From Palsa-744 sp036498265 (lineage in GTDB: Bacteria; Actinomycetota; Thermoleophilia; Solirubrobacterales; Solirubrobacteraceae): 64,000 bases of DNA. Below the pieces are notes generated by a model. It saw only the letters and a list, made by a program, of their open reading frames with translations. It made no database searches and had not been told where the DNA came from. Of this stretch, positions 25,013-33,141 are shown one piece after another. The stretch is taken from NCBI GenBank assembly GCA_036498265.1, contig DASYFT010000006.1, forward strand, positions 101,221-165,220, given 5' to 3'. Position 1 is the first letter of the stretch. Each line of letters begins with the position of its first letter. The translations under genes were made by a program, and so were the position numbers.

Positions 25013-25851
25013 CTCTGAACCCAGCTCTCGGAGAGCTCGTCGGACTGACGGCTGAGCGGCTCGCGGGTGAGCAGCACGCCATCTGGCCGCGCCACGCCCA
25101 GAGCGTCCAGCACGCGACCCACCGTGCCCTCGAGGTCACCGGCGATGTCCTCGTAGAAGAGCTGCAGCGGATCCTGGCCGATGCGGAAGAAGAAGCCCCG
25201 CCATGCATCCTCGTGACGGCGCAGCTGATGGAGCAGGTGATCGATGGCGTCGAACGAGTACACCGAGCGCTGCTCCTCCCCGCCCTGCTCGCCGGAGGCA
25301 GGGTCGCGGCTCCAGACCAGCGTCTGCAGCGCCCGCCACAGCGAGACGGCCTGGCGGACCTTGTCACTGCGCGAGACGAACACGTACTCGAGGCCCGGGA
25401 AGGCTGCGTGCAGGAGCGAGCCGTCCCCCAGCCCCGCGAATCGCGGAATCCCTCGCATGAGGGCGATGAAGTCGTTGAAGTAGCCCCACATCAGCTTGGC
25501 CCCGAAGACGCCGTTGGGCGTCGTGCCCTCCTGGAAGGAGGCGGTCAGATGCCCGCCGTAGTCGTCGCGGCTCCAGGTCGGGCTGCGCCTCGCGTCGCGG
25601 TCGAGGTCGGAGTCGGCGGGCAGGAACCGCAGCACTTCCGGGCTGCGCAGCTGCCAGAAGTACTCGCGCGGCCTGCGGGGAAGCCCCGTCTCCTTGAGCG
25701 CCTCGAAGTACTCCCGGGGCCGCCCGGCCACCCCGGTGCTCTCGAGGCTGCTGCACAGCAGGGTGCTGCCGCTCCTCGGCGTGGCGCACACCAGGTAGCA
25801 GCGCTCGGGGACCACGCCGCGCTGCAGCTGGGGCTCCATCGACGCGCTCAC
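24985..25851 (-). CDS. Stf0-type sulfotransferase
   Basis: 288 residues from GTG 25851, which overlaps the sulfatase stop (GTGA). The PAPS-binding loop is Cys-Ala-Thr-Pro-Arg-Ser-Gly-Ser-Thr-Leu-Leu near the start, and the second site is Val-Ser-Arg-Ser-Asp-Lys-Val-Arg-Gln-Ala-Val-Ser-Leu-Trp. The Arg-Pro-Arg-Glu-Tyr-Phe motif and Gly-Val-Phe-Gly-Ala-Lys-Leu-Met-Trp match the Stf0 family, whose mycobacterial prototype sulfates trehalose at the 2-position. An ATG lies 4 codons in (25839). The frame upstream to 25965 is a shadow. Coupling with a sulfatase and the trehalose genes elsewhere in the window suggests sulfated sugar metabolism, but the acceptor is unproven. Confidence 0.85.
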   Translation of the reverse strand: MSASMEPQLQRGVVPERCYLVCATPRSGSTLLCSSLESTGVAGRPREYFEALKETGLPRRPREYFWQLRSPEVLRFLPADSDLDRDARRSPTWSRDDYGGHLTASFQEGTTPNGVFGAKLMWGYFNDFIALMRGIPRFAGLGDGSLLHAAFPGLEYVFVSRSDKVRQAVSLWRALQTLVWSRDPASGEQGGEEQRSVYSFDAIDHLLHQLRRHEDAWRGFFFRIGQDPLQLFYEDIAGDLEGTVGRVLDALGVARPDGVLLTREPLSRQSDELSESWVQSYLEDVSRR

Positions 25852-27158
25852 CCGATCCGGATCGTCGGTTCGGTGGCCGATATCTGGTCGGGGTCGTTCA
25901 CCTCCGCGCCGGGCGGCGCCGGCGGGTCTCCGTCGAGCAGCGGATCCCGCGTCTGGATCATCCAATCGTCGAGGCGGTCGCGCATCTGCCGCAGCACCTC
26001 GTCGTGCTGCGGGTCGCCGACGAGGTTGGAGGCCTCGTTGGGGTCGAAGACGAGGTCATAGAGCTGCTCGAAGGGGATGGTCCGCTCCGCCCAGCCGTAG
26101 GACATCAGGAGGCTCTTGCTGGGCGAGTCGTCGCAGTTCGGGAGCACCGGCGTGGTGCGGTCGCCGAACCGGCGGATGTACTTCCAGCGGTCCGTGCGCG
26201 CCGCGCGCTGCGGCTCGTAGGCGGCGTGCCAGGTCATCTCGGCGAACAGCGTGTCGCGGATCGAGGTGGCCTCGCCGCGGACCAGCGGCAGCAGCGACTC
26301 TCCCTGCAGGAAGCCCGGCCGCTCGATGCCCACCAGCTCGCAGACCGTCGGGTAGACATCCAGGTGCGAGACGAGCGCGTCGTTGACCCTGCCCCCCGTG
26401 AAGCCACCCGGCCCGCGCAGGATCAGCATGACGCCGAGCCCGCGATCGAACAGGGTGGCCTTGGCGCCGGGGAAGGCGAGACCGTGGTCGGTCGTGAAGA
26501 TGATCAGGGTGCTCTCGGTGAGGCCCTGCTCGTCCAGCGCCTCGAGCACCTCGCCCACTCCCTGGTCGAGCGAGCGTGCGCTCGCCTTGAACGCCGCCAT
26601 GTCCCGCCGCGTCTCGGGGCGGTCCGGGAGGTTGGCGGGCGGCAGCGAGTAGAGCGCGTCGCGGACCGCCGACGGACCGATCCAGTCCCGATGGGTCTCG
26701 AAGAAGCCGACGGAGAGGAAGAAGGGCTCCTGGATCGGCTCGCTGATCACTTCGATCGCACGGGGCGCCACGCTCTCCACGTGGGTGGTCTCGATCTTCA
26801 CCACCTGGTCGAAGCCGATGATGTCGGGGCGCTTGGCGATGTGCTGCTCGCCGATCAGCACGGAGTGGTAGCCGTGCTCGCGCAGCGGATGCACGAGGTG
26901 CTGCCGGTAGTCGTTGAGCGACCAGCCGCGATGGGCGAGGCCCATCATGCCGTTGTTGTGCCCGTACTGCCCCGTCAGCAGGCAGGCCCTGGAGGCCGAG
27001 CAGGTCGGGGCCGCGCAGAACGCGTCACGGAACAGGACGCCCTGGTCGGCGAGCCGCTGGATGTTGGGCGTCGGTACGGGGTGGCCGTAGGGCTGGACGT
27101 AGCGCCCGGTGTCGTGCGAGTGCAGATAGAGGACGTTCGGCAGCGACGGTCGACTCAT
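25848..27158 (-). CDS. Sulfatase of the N-sulfoglucosamine sulfohydrolase-like type
   Basis: 436 residues, no signal peptide, so probably cytosolic. The formylglycine site is Cys53-Ser-Ala-Ser-Arg57 followed by Ala-Cys-Leu-Leu-Thr-Gly. The usual proline (Cys-x-Pro-x-Arg) is alanine. The region after it (Tyr-Gly-His-Asn-Asn-Gly-Met-Met-Gly-Leu) recalls SGSH-type enzymes. Metal site residues include Asp16 and Thr-Thr-Asp-His-Gly. It is the first gene of a two-gene unit with the sulfotransferase. No formylglycine-generating enzyme is in the window. It could also act on a phosphate or phosphonate monoester, since the superfamily is promiscuous. Confidence 0.85.
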   Translation of the reverse strand: MSRPSLPNVLYLHSHDTGRYVQPYGHPVPTPNIQRLADQGVLFRDAFCAAPTCSASRACLLTGQYGHNNGMMGLAHRGWSLNDYRQHLVHPLREHGYHSVLIGEQHIAKRPDIIGFDQVVKIETTHVESVAPRAIEVISEPIQEPFFLSVGFFETHRDWIGPSAVRDALYSLPPANLPDRPETRRDMAAFKASARSLDQGVGEVLEALDEQGLTESTLIIFTTDHGLAFPGAKATLFDRGLGVMLILRGPGGFTGGRVNDALVSHLDVYPTVCELVGIERPGFLQGESLLPLVRGEATSIRDTLFAEMTWHAAYEPQRAARTDRWKYIRRFGDRTTPVLPNCDDSPSKSLLMSYGWAERTIPFEQLYDLVFDPNEASNLVGDPQHDEVLRQMRDRLDDWMIQTRDPLLDGDPPAPPGAEVNDPDQISATEPTIRIG

Positions 27159-27241
27159 GGGCTCCCCCCTCGGCGGAACCGTACCCTAGCGTTCTTCAGC
27201 CATCCGATCGGCAAAGCCGCCGGCACGGCGCACAGCCGCGA

Positions 27242-28579
27242 TCAGGCCCCCGCGCGACCCGACACCGCCACCGCCTCGCGCCCCAGCAGCGTCTGCCTGC
27301 CGGCGTCCGTCCACAGCACCTGCTCGCGGCCGGGGCCCACGCCGACCAGGGCAACCGGCGCGCCGGCGTGCTCGGCGATGAAGTCCAGGTACTCGCGGGC
27401 GGCCTCCGGCAGATCGGACGGGCTCCGGCACTCGCCGAGGTCCTCCTGCCAGCCCGGCAGCTCGGTGAGCTCGGCGGTGGTGTGGTGCAGGACGGTCTGG
27501 TGATAGGGGAAGTCGTCGAACACCGCCCCCTCCGGGCCGCGGTAGCGGGTGCACACCTGGATCCGGTCGAGCCCCGAGAGGACGTCGAGCTTCGTCACCA
27601 CGAGCGCCGACAGGGTGTTCAGCCGCGTCGCGTAGCGCAGCGCCACGAGGTCGAGCCAGCCGGTCCGCCGCGCCCGGCCCGTGGTCGTGCCGAACTCCCC
27701 GCCGCGCTGCCGGATGGTCTCTCCCATCTCGTCGTGCAGCTCGCTCGGGAACGGCCCCGCGCCGACGCGGGTGGTGTAGGCCTTGGCGATTCCCCAGACC
27801 TCGTCGATCGCCCGGGGGCCGATGCCCGTGCCCACGCTGGCCGCGCCGGCCAGCGGGTTGGACGAGGTCACGAACGGATAGGTGCCGTGGTCGATGTCGA
27901 GCATCGCCCCCTGGGCGCCCTCGAGGATGACCTTCTTGCCGGCGTCCAGCATCTCCCACATCAGCTTCGAGGTGTCGGCGATGTGCTGCTCGAGCCGGTG
28001 GCCGAAGGTCAGGTACTCCTCGGTCATCGCGTGCAGGTCGAGCGCCGGATCCTTCTCGAACGGGCGCAGCGACAGGCGCTTGGGCTCCATCGCCGCGACG
28101 ATCTTCTTCTTGAGGATCTTCTCGTCGAGCAGGTCCTGCACGCGTATCCCGAGGCGTGCGGCCTTGTCCGCGTAGCACGGGCCGATCCCCCGCCGCGTGG
28201 TGCCGATCTGGAGGCTGCCGAGTTTCGCCTCGCCGGCCGAGTCGAGCAGCAGGTGGTAGGGCATGATCAGGTGGGCGTTGGCCGATATGCGCAGGCCGCT
28301 CACGTCGACGCGCCTGGCGCGCAGGGCGTCGAGCTCGTCGATCAGCACGCGCGGATCTATGACGACTCCGTTGCCGATCACACAGCGCTTGCCTGGATAG
28401 AGGATCCCGGAGGGGATCAGGTGCAGCTTCCACTCCTGATCGCCACGGACGATCGTGTGGCCGGCGTTGTTGCCGCCCTGGAAGCGCACGACCGCGTCGC
28501 CGTGCTCGGCGAGCAGGTCGGTGATCTTCCCCTTGCCCTCATCGCCCCACTGGGCGCCGACTATCACTATTCCTGGCAT
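27242..28579 (-). CDS. purA: Adenylosuccinate synthetase
   Basis: 445 residues. GTP-dependent first step from IMP to AMP, in the cytosol. Key motifs: Gly-Ala-Gln-Trp-Gly-Asp-Glu-Gly-Lys-Gly-Lys (P-loop and catalytic Asp), Gly-Gly-Asn-Asn-Ala-Gly-His-Thr, Gly-Thr-Thr-Arg-Arg-Gly-Ile-Gly-Pro, and Gly-Thr-Thr-Thr-Gly-Arg-Ala-Arg-Arg (substrate loop). It lies downstream of the helicase loader with a gap of about 60 bp, on the same strand. A long overlapping frame (27186-28433) is a shadow. Confidence 0.97.
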   Translation of the reverse strand: MPGIVIVGAQWGDEGKGKITDLLAEHGDAVVRFQGGNNAGHTIVRGDQEWKLHLIPSGILYPGKRCVIGNGVVIDPRVLIDELDALRARRVDVSGLRISANAHLIMPYHLLLDSAGEAKLGSLQIGTTRRGIGPCYADKAARLGIRVQDLLDEKILKKKIVAAMEPKRLSLRPFEKDPALDLHAMTEEYLTFGHRLEQHIADTSKLMWEMLDAGKKVILEGAQGAMLDIDHGTYPFVTSSNPLAGAASVGTGIGPRAIDEVWGIAKAYTTRVGAGPFPSELHDEMGETIRQRGGEFGTTTGRARRTGWLDLVALRYATRLNTLSALVVTKLDVLSGLDRIQVCTRYRGPEGAVFDDFPYHQTVLHHTTAELTELPGWQEDLGECRSPSDLPEAAREYLDFIAEHAGAPVALVGVGPGREQVLWTDAGRQTLLGREAVAVSGRAGA

Positions 28580-28639
28580 GCCGAGGGGAGTTTAGGGAGC
28601 CGTGGCCGCCGGCCCGGGGGGCGCCGGCCCGAACGGCGT

Positions 28640-29434
28640 TCAGGCGCTCGGTTGCGGGACCCCGGTCCGCTGCGCGCGGAACTCATGGCGTTTGTCCTCG
28701 CCGAACAGCGGGATCAGGTCGCCGCAGATCTCCACGAGGCGCGAGACGGTGCGCGCTCCCAGTCGCTCGGAGAGCTCGTCCGGCATCAGGTTGGTCGTAG
28801 CCACGATCGCGCGCTCGGCCTCGTAGCGGGCGTTCACGATCGAGTAGAGCTGCTCGAGCACCCAGTCGGTCTGGTTCTCGGCCCCCAGATCGTCGATGTG
28901 CAGGAGGTCCACGGCCGTCAGGCGATCCATGAAGTCGAGCTTGCCCTGCTGGGAGTCCATCGACTCGCGCAGCAGGTTGAGCAGCCGCGGAAGCGAGTAG
29001 ATCGCCACCGAGCGCCCGGCGTCGAGCGCCGCTTTGGAGACCAGCATCGCCAGCGTCGTCTTGCCCGTGCCGACGTCTCCCTGGATCCAGAGCCCGCGGC
29101 CGCTGTCGAGGGTCTCCTCGATCGCGCGCACGTAGCGCCGAACCGATCGGATCTGATCCGGAGCCGTCCTCGCCAGGTCGCTGACCGGCGGACGGTCGAA
29201 CGAGACGCCCCGGTACCTGCGGGGGATGCGGCCGGCGAGGCTGCGCGTGCGGGCGCCGGCGATCCGCCCTGCCCGGCAGCCGCAGTCGCTGGCGGTGTTC
29301 GAGGCCTCGTCGATCACGAAGCCGCTGCCATCGCATTCGCCGAGCGGGCAGGAGCGCTCCTCCTGCCCGGCGGAGCGGCCCAGCGCGAGCTCGTGGCGAC
29401 CGCCCGGCTCCAGGTCGAGGAGATCGTCGCTCAT
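28640..29434 (-). CDS. DnaC/DnaI-like AAA+ helicase loader with N-terminal zinc site
   Basis: 264 residues from ATG 29434, overlapping the dnaB stop by 4 bp. The N-terminus has four cysteines (29, 34, 51, 53) as Cys-x4-Cys-Asp-Gly-Ser-Gly-Phe-Val ... Cys-Gly-Cys, the zinc site found in DnaC/DnaI-type loaders. Walker A is at 119-126 (Gly-Asp-Val-Gly-Thr-Gly-Lys-Thr), Walker B is Leu-Leu-His-Ile-Asp-Asp-Leu-Gly-Ala-Glu, and sensor I is Ala-Thr-Thr-Asn-Leu. The coupling to dnaB supports a role in placing DnaB on DNA. An IstB-type transposition ATPase is unlikely because no transposase is adjacent. Confidence 0.85.
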   Translation of the reverse strand: MSDDLLDLEPGGRHELALGRSAGQEERSCPLGECDGSGFVIDEASNTASDCGCRAGRIAGARTRSLAGRIPRRYRGVSFDRPPVSDLARTAPDQIRSVRRYVRAIEETLDSGRGLWIQGDVGTGKTTLAMLVSKAALDAGRSVAIYSLPRLLNLLRESMDSQQGKLDFMDRLTAVDLLHIDDLGAENQTDWVLEQLYSIVNARYEAERAIVATTNLMPDELSERLGARTVSRLVEICGDLIPLFGEDKRHEFRAQRTGVPQPSA

Positions 29435-30822
29435 CGCGCGAAGCGCTCGCCGGCGTAGTTCATGAACTTCGGGTACTCCTTCTGGAAGGTCAGGGTGACT
29501 TTCCCGACCGCCCCGTTGCGGTGCTTGGAGATGATCAGGTCCGCCTCGCCGGGACGCTCCGAGTCCTCGTCGTAGTACTCGTCGCGGTAGATGAACATCA
29601 CCAGGTCGGAGTCCTGCTCGAGGTTCCCCGACTCGCGCAGGTCCGAGAGCTGGGGGACCTTCGGCGAGCGCGTCTCGACGGCGCGGCTGAGCTGGGAGAG
29701 CGCGATCACGGGGACGCCCAGCTCCCGGGCGAGGATCTTCAGCCCCCGGCTCAGCTCGCCGACCGCGGTCACGCGGCTGTCGTAGCGGCTGTCGGTGCGC
29801 ATCAGCTGCAGGTAGTCGACGATGATCAGGCCGAGACCACCCTCGCACTGGCTGTGGAGCCGCCGTGCCTTGGCGCGGATCTCGAGCATGCCCACGTCGC
29901 TCGAGTCGTCGACCCACAGAGGGGCACGCGCGAGCCGCTGGCTGGCGTCCAGGATCTTCGGCCAGCGCTGCTCGGCGACGCGCCCCTTGCGCAGCTCCTC
30001 GCCCTTGATGCGCGCCTGCGAGGCGACGAACCGCTGAGCCAGCTCGGCCTCCGCCATCTCCAGCGAGAACAGCGCCACGGGCTTGCCGTGCTCGACCGCC
30101 GCGTTCTCGGCGATGTTGCACACGAGCGCGCTCTTGCCCATGGCCGGCCGCGCCGCGATGATGATCAGGTTCCCCGGCTGGAAGCCACCGGTGATCTCGT
30201 CCAGATCCTTGAAGCCCGACGGCGTCCCCGTGAGCGAGGTCCCCTCGAGCGAGAGGCGGTGGAGCTTGTCGAGCTCCTCGTGCAGCACCTCCTCGATCGC
30301 CCTGAAGTCCTGCTGGCGGTCATCGCGAGCGACCTCGAGCATCGCCTTCTCCGCCAGCTCCACCAGCTCGCGCGGAGGCGCCTGGTGGCCCAGCACGCTC
30401 TCCTGGATCTCGTAGGAGGCGCTCAGGAGGCGTCGCAGGAGCGCGTTCTCGCGCACGATCTGCGCGTAGCGGCGGGCGTGCCCCGCCGCCGGAACGACAC
30501 CGGTCAGCTCGTCCACCGCCGCCTTGCCGCCGACGTCCTCGAGCTTGCCCATCCGCTTGAGGCGGTCGATCACCGTCAGCACGTCTACGGGCTCGCTGTC
30601 GTTGTAGAGCGACAGCATCGCCTCGTAGACCATTCCGTGCCGCTCACGGTAGAAGTCGTCGGCGCGCAGGCCCTCTTCGATGACCAGCGCGTACAGCGAG
30701 CGGTCGGACAGCAGGATCGCGCCCAGCACCGACTGCTCCGCGTCGAGGTTGTGCGGCGGGGCGATCACGCCGGTGCCGGCGCCGGAGGACCCGTTGGCTG
30801 TGGGGGCGGCGTTCACGGCCAT
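29431..30822 (-). CDS. dnaB: Replicative DNA helicase
   Basis: 463 residues from ATG 30822. The N-terminal collar domain starts Pro-His-Asn-Leu-Asp-Ala-Glu-Gln-Ser-Val-Leu-Gly. Walker A is Ala-Arg-Pro-Ala-Met-Gly-Lys-Ser, Walker B region Leu-Ile-Ile-Val-Asp-Tyr-Leu-Gln-Leu, with the arginine-finger loop and the C-terminal His-Arg-Asn-Gly-Ala-Val-Gly. No intein is present. The frame is open to 30849, but the extra nine residues (Arg-rich) lack support. A LexA-type palindrome lies about 77 bp upstream. It is separated from rplI by 146 bp, so it likely has its own promoter. Confidence 0.96.
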   Translation of the reverse strand: MAVNAAPTANGSSGAGTGVIAPPHNLDAEQSVLGAILLSDRSLYALVIEEGLRADDFYRERHGMVYEAMLSLYNDSEPVDVLTVIDRLKRMGKLEDVGGKAAVDELTGVVPAAGHARRYAQIVRENALLRRLLSASYEIQESVLGHQAPPRELVELAEKAMLEVARDDRQQDFRAIEEVLHEELDKLHRLSLEGTSLTGTPSGFKDLDEITGGFQPGNLIIIAARPAMGKSALVCNIAENAAVEHGKPVALFSLEMAEAELAQRFVASQARIKGEELRKGRVAEQRWPKILDASQRLARAPLWVDDSSDVGMLEIRAKARRLHSQCEGGLGLIIVDYLQLMRTDSRYDSRVTAVGELSRGLKILARELGVPVIALSQLSRAVETRSPKVPQLSDLRESGNLEQDSDLVMFIYRDEYYDEDSERPGEADLIISKHRNGAVGKVTLTFQKEYPKFMNYAGERFAR

Positions 30823-30898
30823 GGCTGGCCGGAGTCTAGATCGGCGCACCGGGCCGCCATCGTGCTGTCCCCGCTATCACGGAGGAATACAGTCTCCA

Positions 30899-30912
30899 CG
30901 AACACATGTTCG
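30899..30912. promoter_or_regulatory. LexA-type SOS box upstream of dnaB
   Basis: CGAACACATGTTCG is a perfect 14-bp palindrome. It matches the actinobacterial/Gram-positive LexA consensus CGAAC-N4-GTTCG. It lies 77 bp before the dnaB ATG (30822), in the only long gap of the rplI-dnaB block, where a dnaB promoter should be. Binding is inferred. Confidence 0.6.
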
Positions 30913-30968
30913 CAGGAGGGTGGGACGGAGGTTTCCAGAGCGTGCCCGGCCGCTGAGGCCGGTCGCGC

Positions 30969-31421
30969 CTATTTCCTGGCGACCACCATCGTCTTGATCG
31001 TCGCGGTCACGTCCTCGACCACGTCGACGACCACCATGTAGGTGCCGACGTTCTTGATCGGTTCGGGGAGGTGCACGTTGCGTTTGTCGATCCGCAGACC
31101 GCGCGCTTCGCGGATCGCCGTGGCGATGTCCTGCGCCGTGACGGAGCCGAACAGGCGGCCGTCGGCGCCCGCCTGCTGGGGAATGGTCAGCACGGTGCGG
31201 TTCAGCAGGTTCACGTTCTCCTGGGCGCGCTCTACGGCCTCGCGCGCGGCCTTCTCTGCCGCCGCCTGCCGCTGGCGGATCGTCTCGACCGCGCCCTTGG
31301 TGGCGGGCTGCGCGAGCTTGCGCGGGATCAGGTAGTTGCGCAGGTAGCCCTTGGAGACGTCGACCACGTTGCCCTGCTCGCCGAGGGTCTCCACGTCCTT
31401 GAGGAGGATCGCTTCGGGCAC
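30969..31421 (-). CDS. rplI: Ribosomal protein bL9
   Basis: 150 residues from GTG 31421. N-terminal domain Ala-Ile-Leu-Leu-Lys-Asp-Val-Glu-Thr-Leu-Gly and the conserved Val-Ser-Lys-Gly-Tyr-Leu-Arg-Asn-Tyr-Leu-Ile-Pro are followed by the long connecting helix and the C-terminal domain with Gly-Arg-Leu-Phe-Gly-Ser-Val-Thr. GTG is chosen because it yields the standard start and follows the rpsR stop by 4 bp; the frame is open upstream inside rpsR. Confidence 0.96.
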   Translation of the reverse strand: MPEAILLKDVETLGEQGNVVDVSKGYLRNYLIPRKLAQPATKGAVETIRQRQAAAEKAAREAVERAQENVNLLNRTVLTIPQQAGADGRLFGSVTAQDIATAIREARGLRIDKRNVHLPEPIKNVGTYMVVVDVVEDVTATIKTMVVARK

Positions 31422-31425
31422 GGCT

Positions 31426-31749
31426 CTAGCGGTCGCGATCCCGGTCACGGTCGCGGCGGGGGCCGTCGTCACGGCCGCCCTCGTTGACGTACGGCAGCAG
31501 CGCGAGCTCGCGCGCGCGCTTGACCGCACGCGCGATCTGCACCTGGTGGCGCCGGCAGGAGCCGGTGATCCGCCTGGAGCGGATCTTGCCCTTCTCGGAG
31601 ATGAACTTGCGCAGCGAGGCGACGTCCTTGTAGTCCACCTGGTCGATCTTGTCGCGGCAGTGCTGGCACGGCTTGCGCCGCCCGCTGCCGGGTCCGCCCT
31701 TCTTGTCGCGCCGGCGAACCGGCTTGCCGCGACCGCGTGCTTTGGCCAT
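31426..31749 (-). CDS. rpsR: Ribosomal protein bS18
   Basis: 107 residues, somewhat long. Central core Lys-Asp-Val-Ala-Ser-Leu-Arg-Lys-Phe-Ile-Ser-Glu-Lys-Gly-Lys-Ile and Arg-Arg-Ile-Thr-Gly are typical. A zinc-binding version is suggested by Cys-Gln-His-Cys and a later Cys-Arg-Arg-His. The C-terminus has an added low-complexity tail of alternating Asp and Arg (four repeats), which is unusual. It sits between ssb and rplI in the common rpsF-ssb-rpsR-rplI order. Confidence 0.95.
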   Translation of the reverse strand: MAKARGRGKPVRRRDKKGGPGSGRRKPCQHCRDKIDQVDYKDVASLRKFISEKGKIRSRRITGSCRRHQVQIARAVKRARELALLPYVNEGGRDDGPRRDRDRDRDR

Positions 31750-31824
31750 CAGCGATCGCCGCCGTGGCTGCGGTCGCGTTCGGGCATGAGTGCTCTGGAA
31801 GACAAGGGGACCTCGCTGTGCTGG

Positions 31825-32295
31825 CTAGAACGGAATGTCGTCGTCGCCGGTCGTGCCGCCGGCAGGTGCGGGCTGGAAGTCCCCTTCGTCAACCGGGACG
31901 TCGCTGCCCTTGGAGGCTCCGTTGCCGGCGAATCCACCCCCGCCGGAGGCGTCATCGCGCGAGCCCAGGAACTGCACCGAGTCGGCAATGATATCGGTTG
32001 CCTGGCGCTTAGTGCCGTCCTGGGCCTCCCACTCACGCCACTCGAGGCGCCCGTCGATCGCCACGGGGCGGCCCTTGGACAGGTAGCGCGCGGCGTTCTC
32101 GCCCTGCGCACCCCACACGGTCACGTTGAAGTAGTTGGGCTTGTCCTCCCATTCGCCCGTGCTGCCGTTCTTGCGGCGGGTGTTGCAGGCGATGCGCAGG
32201 CTGCACACAGACATGCCGCTGGGCAGCGATCGCAGCTCTGGGTCGGCGGTCAGATTGCCGGTCATGACGACTCGGTTGATGTTCGTGGCGGCCAC
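31825..32295 (-). CDS. ssb: Single-stranded DNA-binding protein
   Basis: 156 residues. The OB fold has Asn-Arg-Val-Val-Met-Thr-Gly-Asn-Leu-Thr-Ala-Asp-Pro-Glu-Leu and Tyr-Phe-Asn-Val-Thr-Val-Trp. A Gly/Ala-rich linker is followed by the acidic tip Asp-Asp-Asp-Ile-Pro-Phe, which binds partner proteins. It protects single strands in replication, consistent with being in the dnaB cluster. It is 123 bp from the fatty-acid-hydroxylase-like gene and 76 bp from rpsR. Confidence 0.96.
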   Translation of the reverse strand: MAATNINRVVMTGNLTADPELRSLPSGMSVCSLRIACNTRRKNGSTGEWEDKPNYFNVTVWGAQGENAARYLSKGRPVAIDGRLEWREWEAQDGTKRQATDIIADSVQFLGSRDDASGGGGFAGNGASKGSDVPVDEGDFQPAPAGGTTGDDDIPF

Positions 32296-32417
32296 GGCTC
32301 AGTTCCTTTCAGCTCGTTCCTCGTCCGGTGTGGCGAGCGGCGAAGCTCACCCCGGCTCGCGCATCGAGTCTAGAGCCGCCCGCGGGCGCACCTCGCGGAC
32401 CGCTGCGCGCACCCCGC

Positions 32418-33071
32418 TTATTGCGAGGATCGCCGCTCCCGTGAGGAGGTCCGGAACACCTCGTCCCAGTACGGCGCGCTGATCCCGAAGCCACGCGTGT
32501 CGTCCTGGAAGTGGTGGCGCATGTGGCGTTCACGCAGCATCCGCCCCAGAGGGCCGTGCGGACGGAAGTGGTGCAGGTAGTAGTGCATCATGTCGTAGAC
32601 CAGGTAGCCGGCGAAGAAGCCGGCGCCGAGCCCCGGCGCGTAATGCGTGCCGAAGGCCAGGTAGAGCAACCCGAAGACGGCCGCGCCCAGCGGCACGCTG
32701 ACAGCCGGCGGCATGACGAGCCGCAGCGGGTCGTTGGGATGATCGTGGTGGACGCCGTGGATGATCCAGTGCAGCCGGGCGCCGAAGCCGTCCTGCGGCT
32801 CGAAGTGGAACACGATCCGGTGCAGCCAGTACTCGAAGAGCGTCCATAGCGCGTAGCCCCCCGCCGCGAGGCCGATCGAGGTGGCCACGCTGGCGTTCGA
32901 CAGGCTCCACGCGAACATCGCCACGATCGCCGGCAGGAAGATGATCACCGGCACGGCCGGATGGACCCGAGAGAGCGTGTCGAGGAAGCGCGATTCGAAC
33001 ATCGGCGGCGAGGCGCGTAGGACATCCGTCCTGTTGCCAGGCGGCTCGCTCATCTCCTCGGCCCAACCCAT
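32418..33071 (-). CDS. Fatty-acid-hydroxylase (FA2H/sterol desaturase superfamily)-like membrane protein
   Basis: 217 residues with four or five membrane segments and the full set of diiron histidine boxes: His-Arg-Ile-Val-Phe-His, His-Gly-Val-His-His-Asp-His-Pro-Asn-Asp, His-Tyr-Tyr-Leu-His-His and His-Met-Arg-His-His-Phe. The phrase Pro-Asn-Asp-Pro-Leu-Arg-Leu-Val-Met-Pro-Pro is close to fatty acid 2-hydroxylases (Scs7/FA2H). A second ATG at 33053 follows GAGGAG with no spacing, so the start is uncertain. It interrupts the usual rpsF-ssb neighbourhood. It probably hydroxylates a membrane lipid acyl chain; the electron donor is not encoded here. Confidence 0.85.
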   Translation of the reverse strand: MGWAEEMSEPPGNRTDVLRASPPMFESRFLDTLSRVHPAVPVIIFLPAIVAMFAWSLSNASVATSIGLAAGGYALWTLFEYWLHRIVFHFEPQDGFGARLHWIIHGVHHDHPNDPLRLVMPPAVSVPLGAAVFGLLYLAFGTHYAPGLGAGFFAGYLVYDMMHYYLHHFRPHGPLGRMLRERHMRHHFQDDTRGFGISAPYWDEVFRTSSRERRSSQ

Positions 33072-33141
33072 CCAGCGATCTTATTACCACGTGGGCTATG
33101 CCGTAACCCCGGCCGCCCGCGAATCCTGAGGGTTCCGCCGG

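Noticed and set aside
28640..29434. Insertion sequence helper (IstB)
   Set aside because: No transposase or inverted repeats nearby; the gene overlaps dnaB, so it is a helicase loader.
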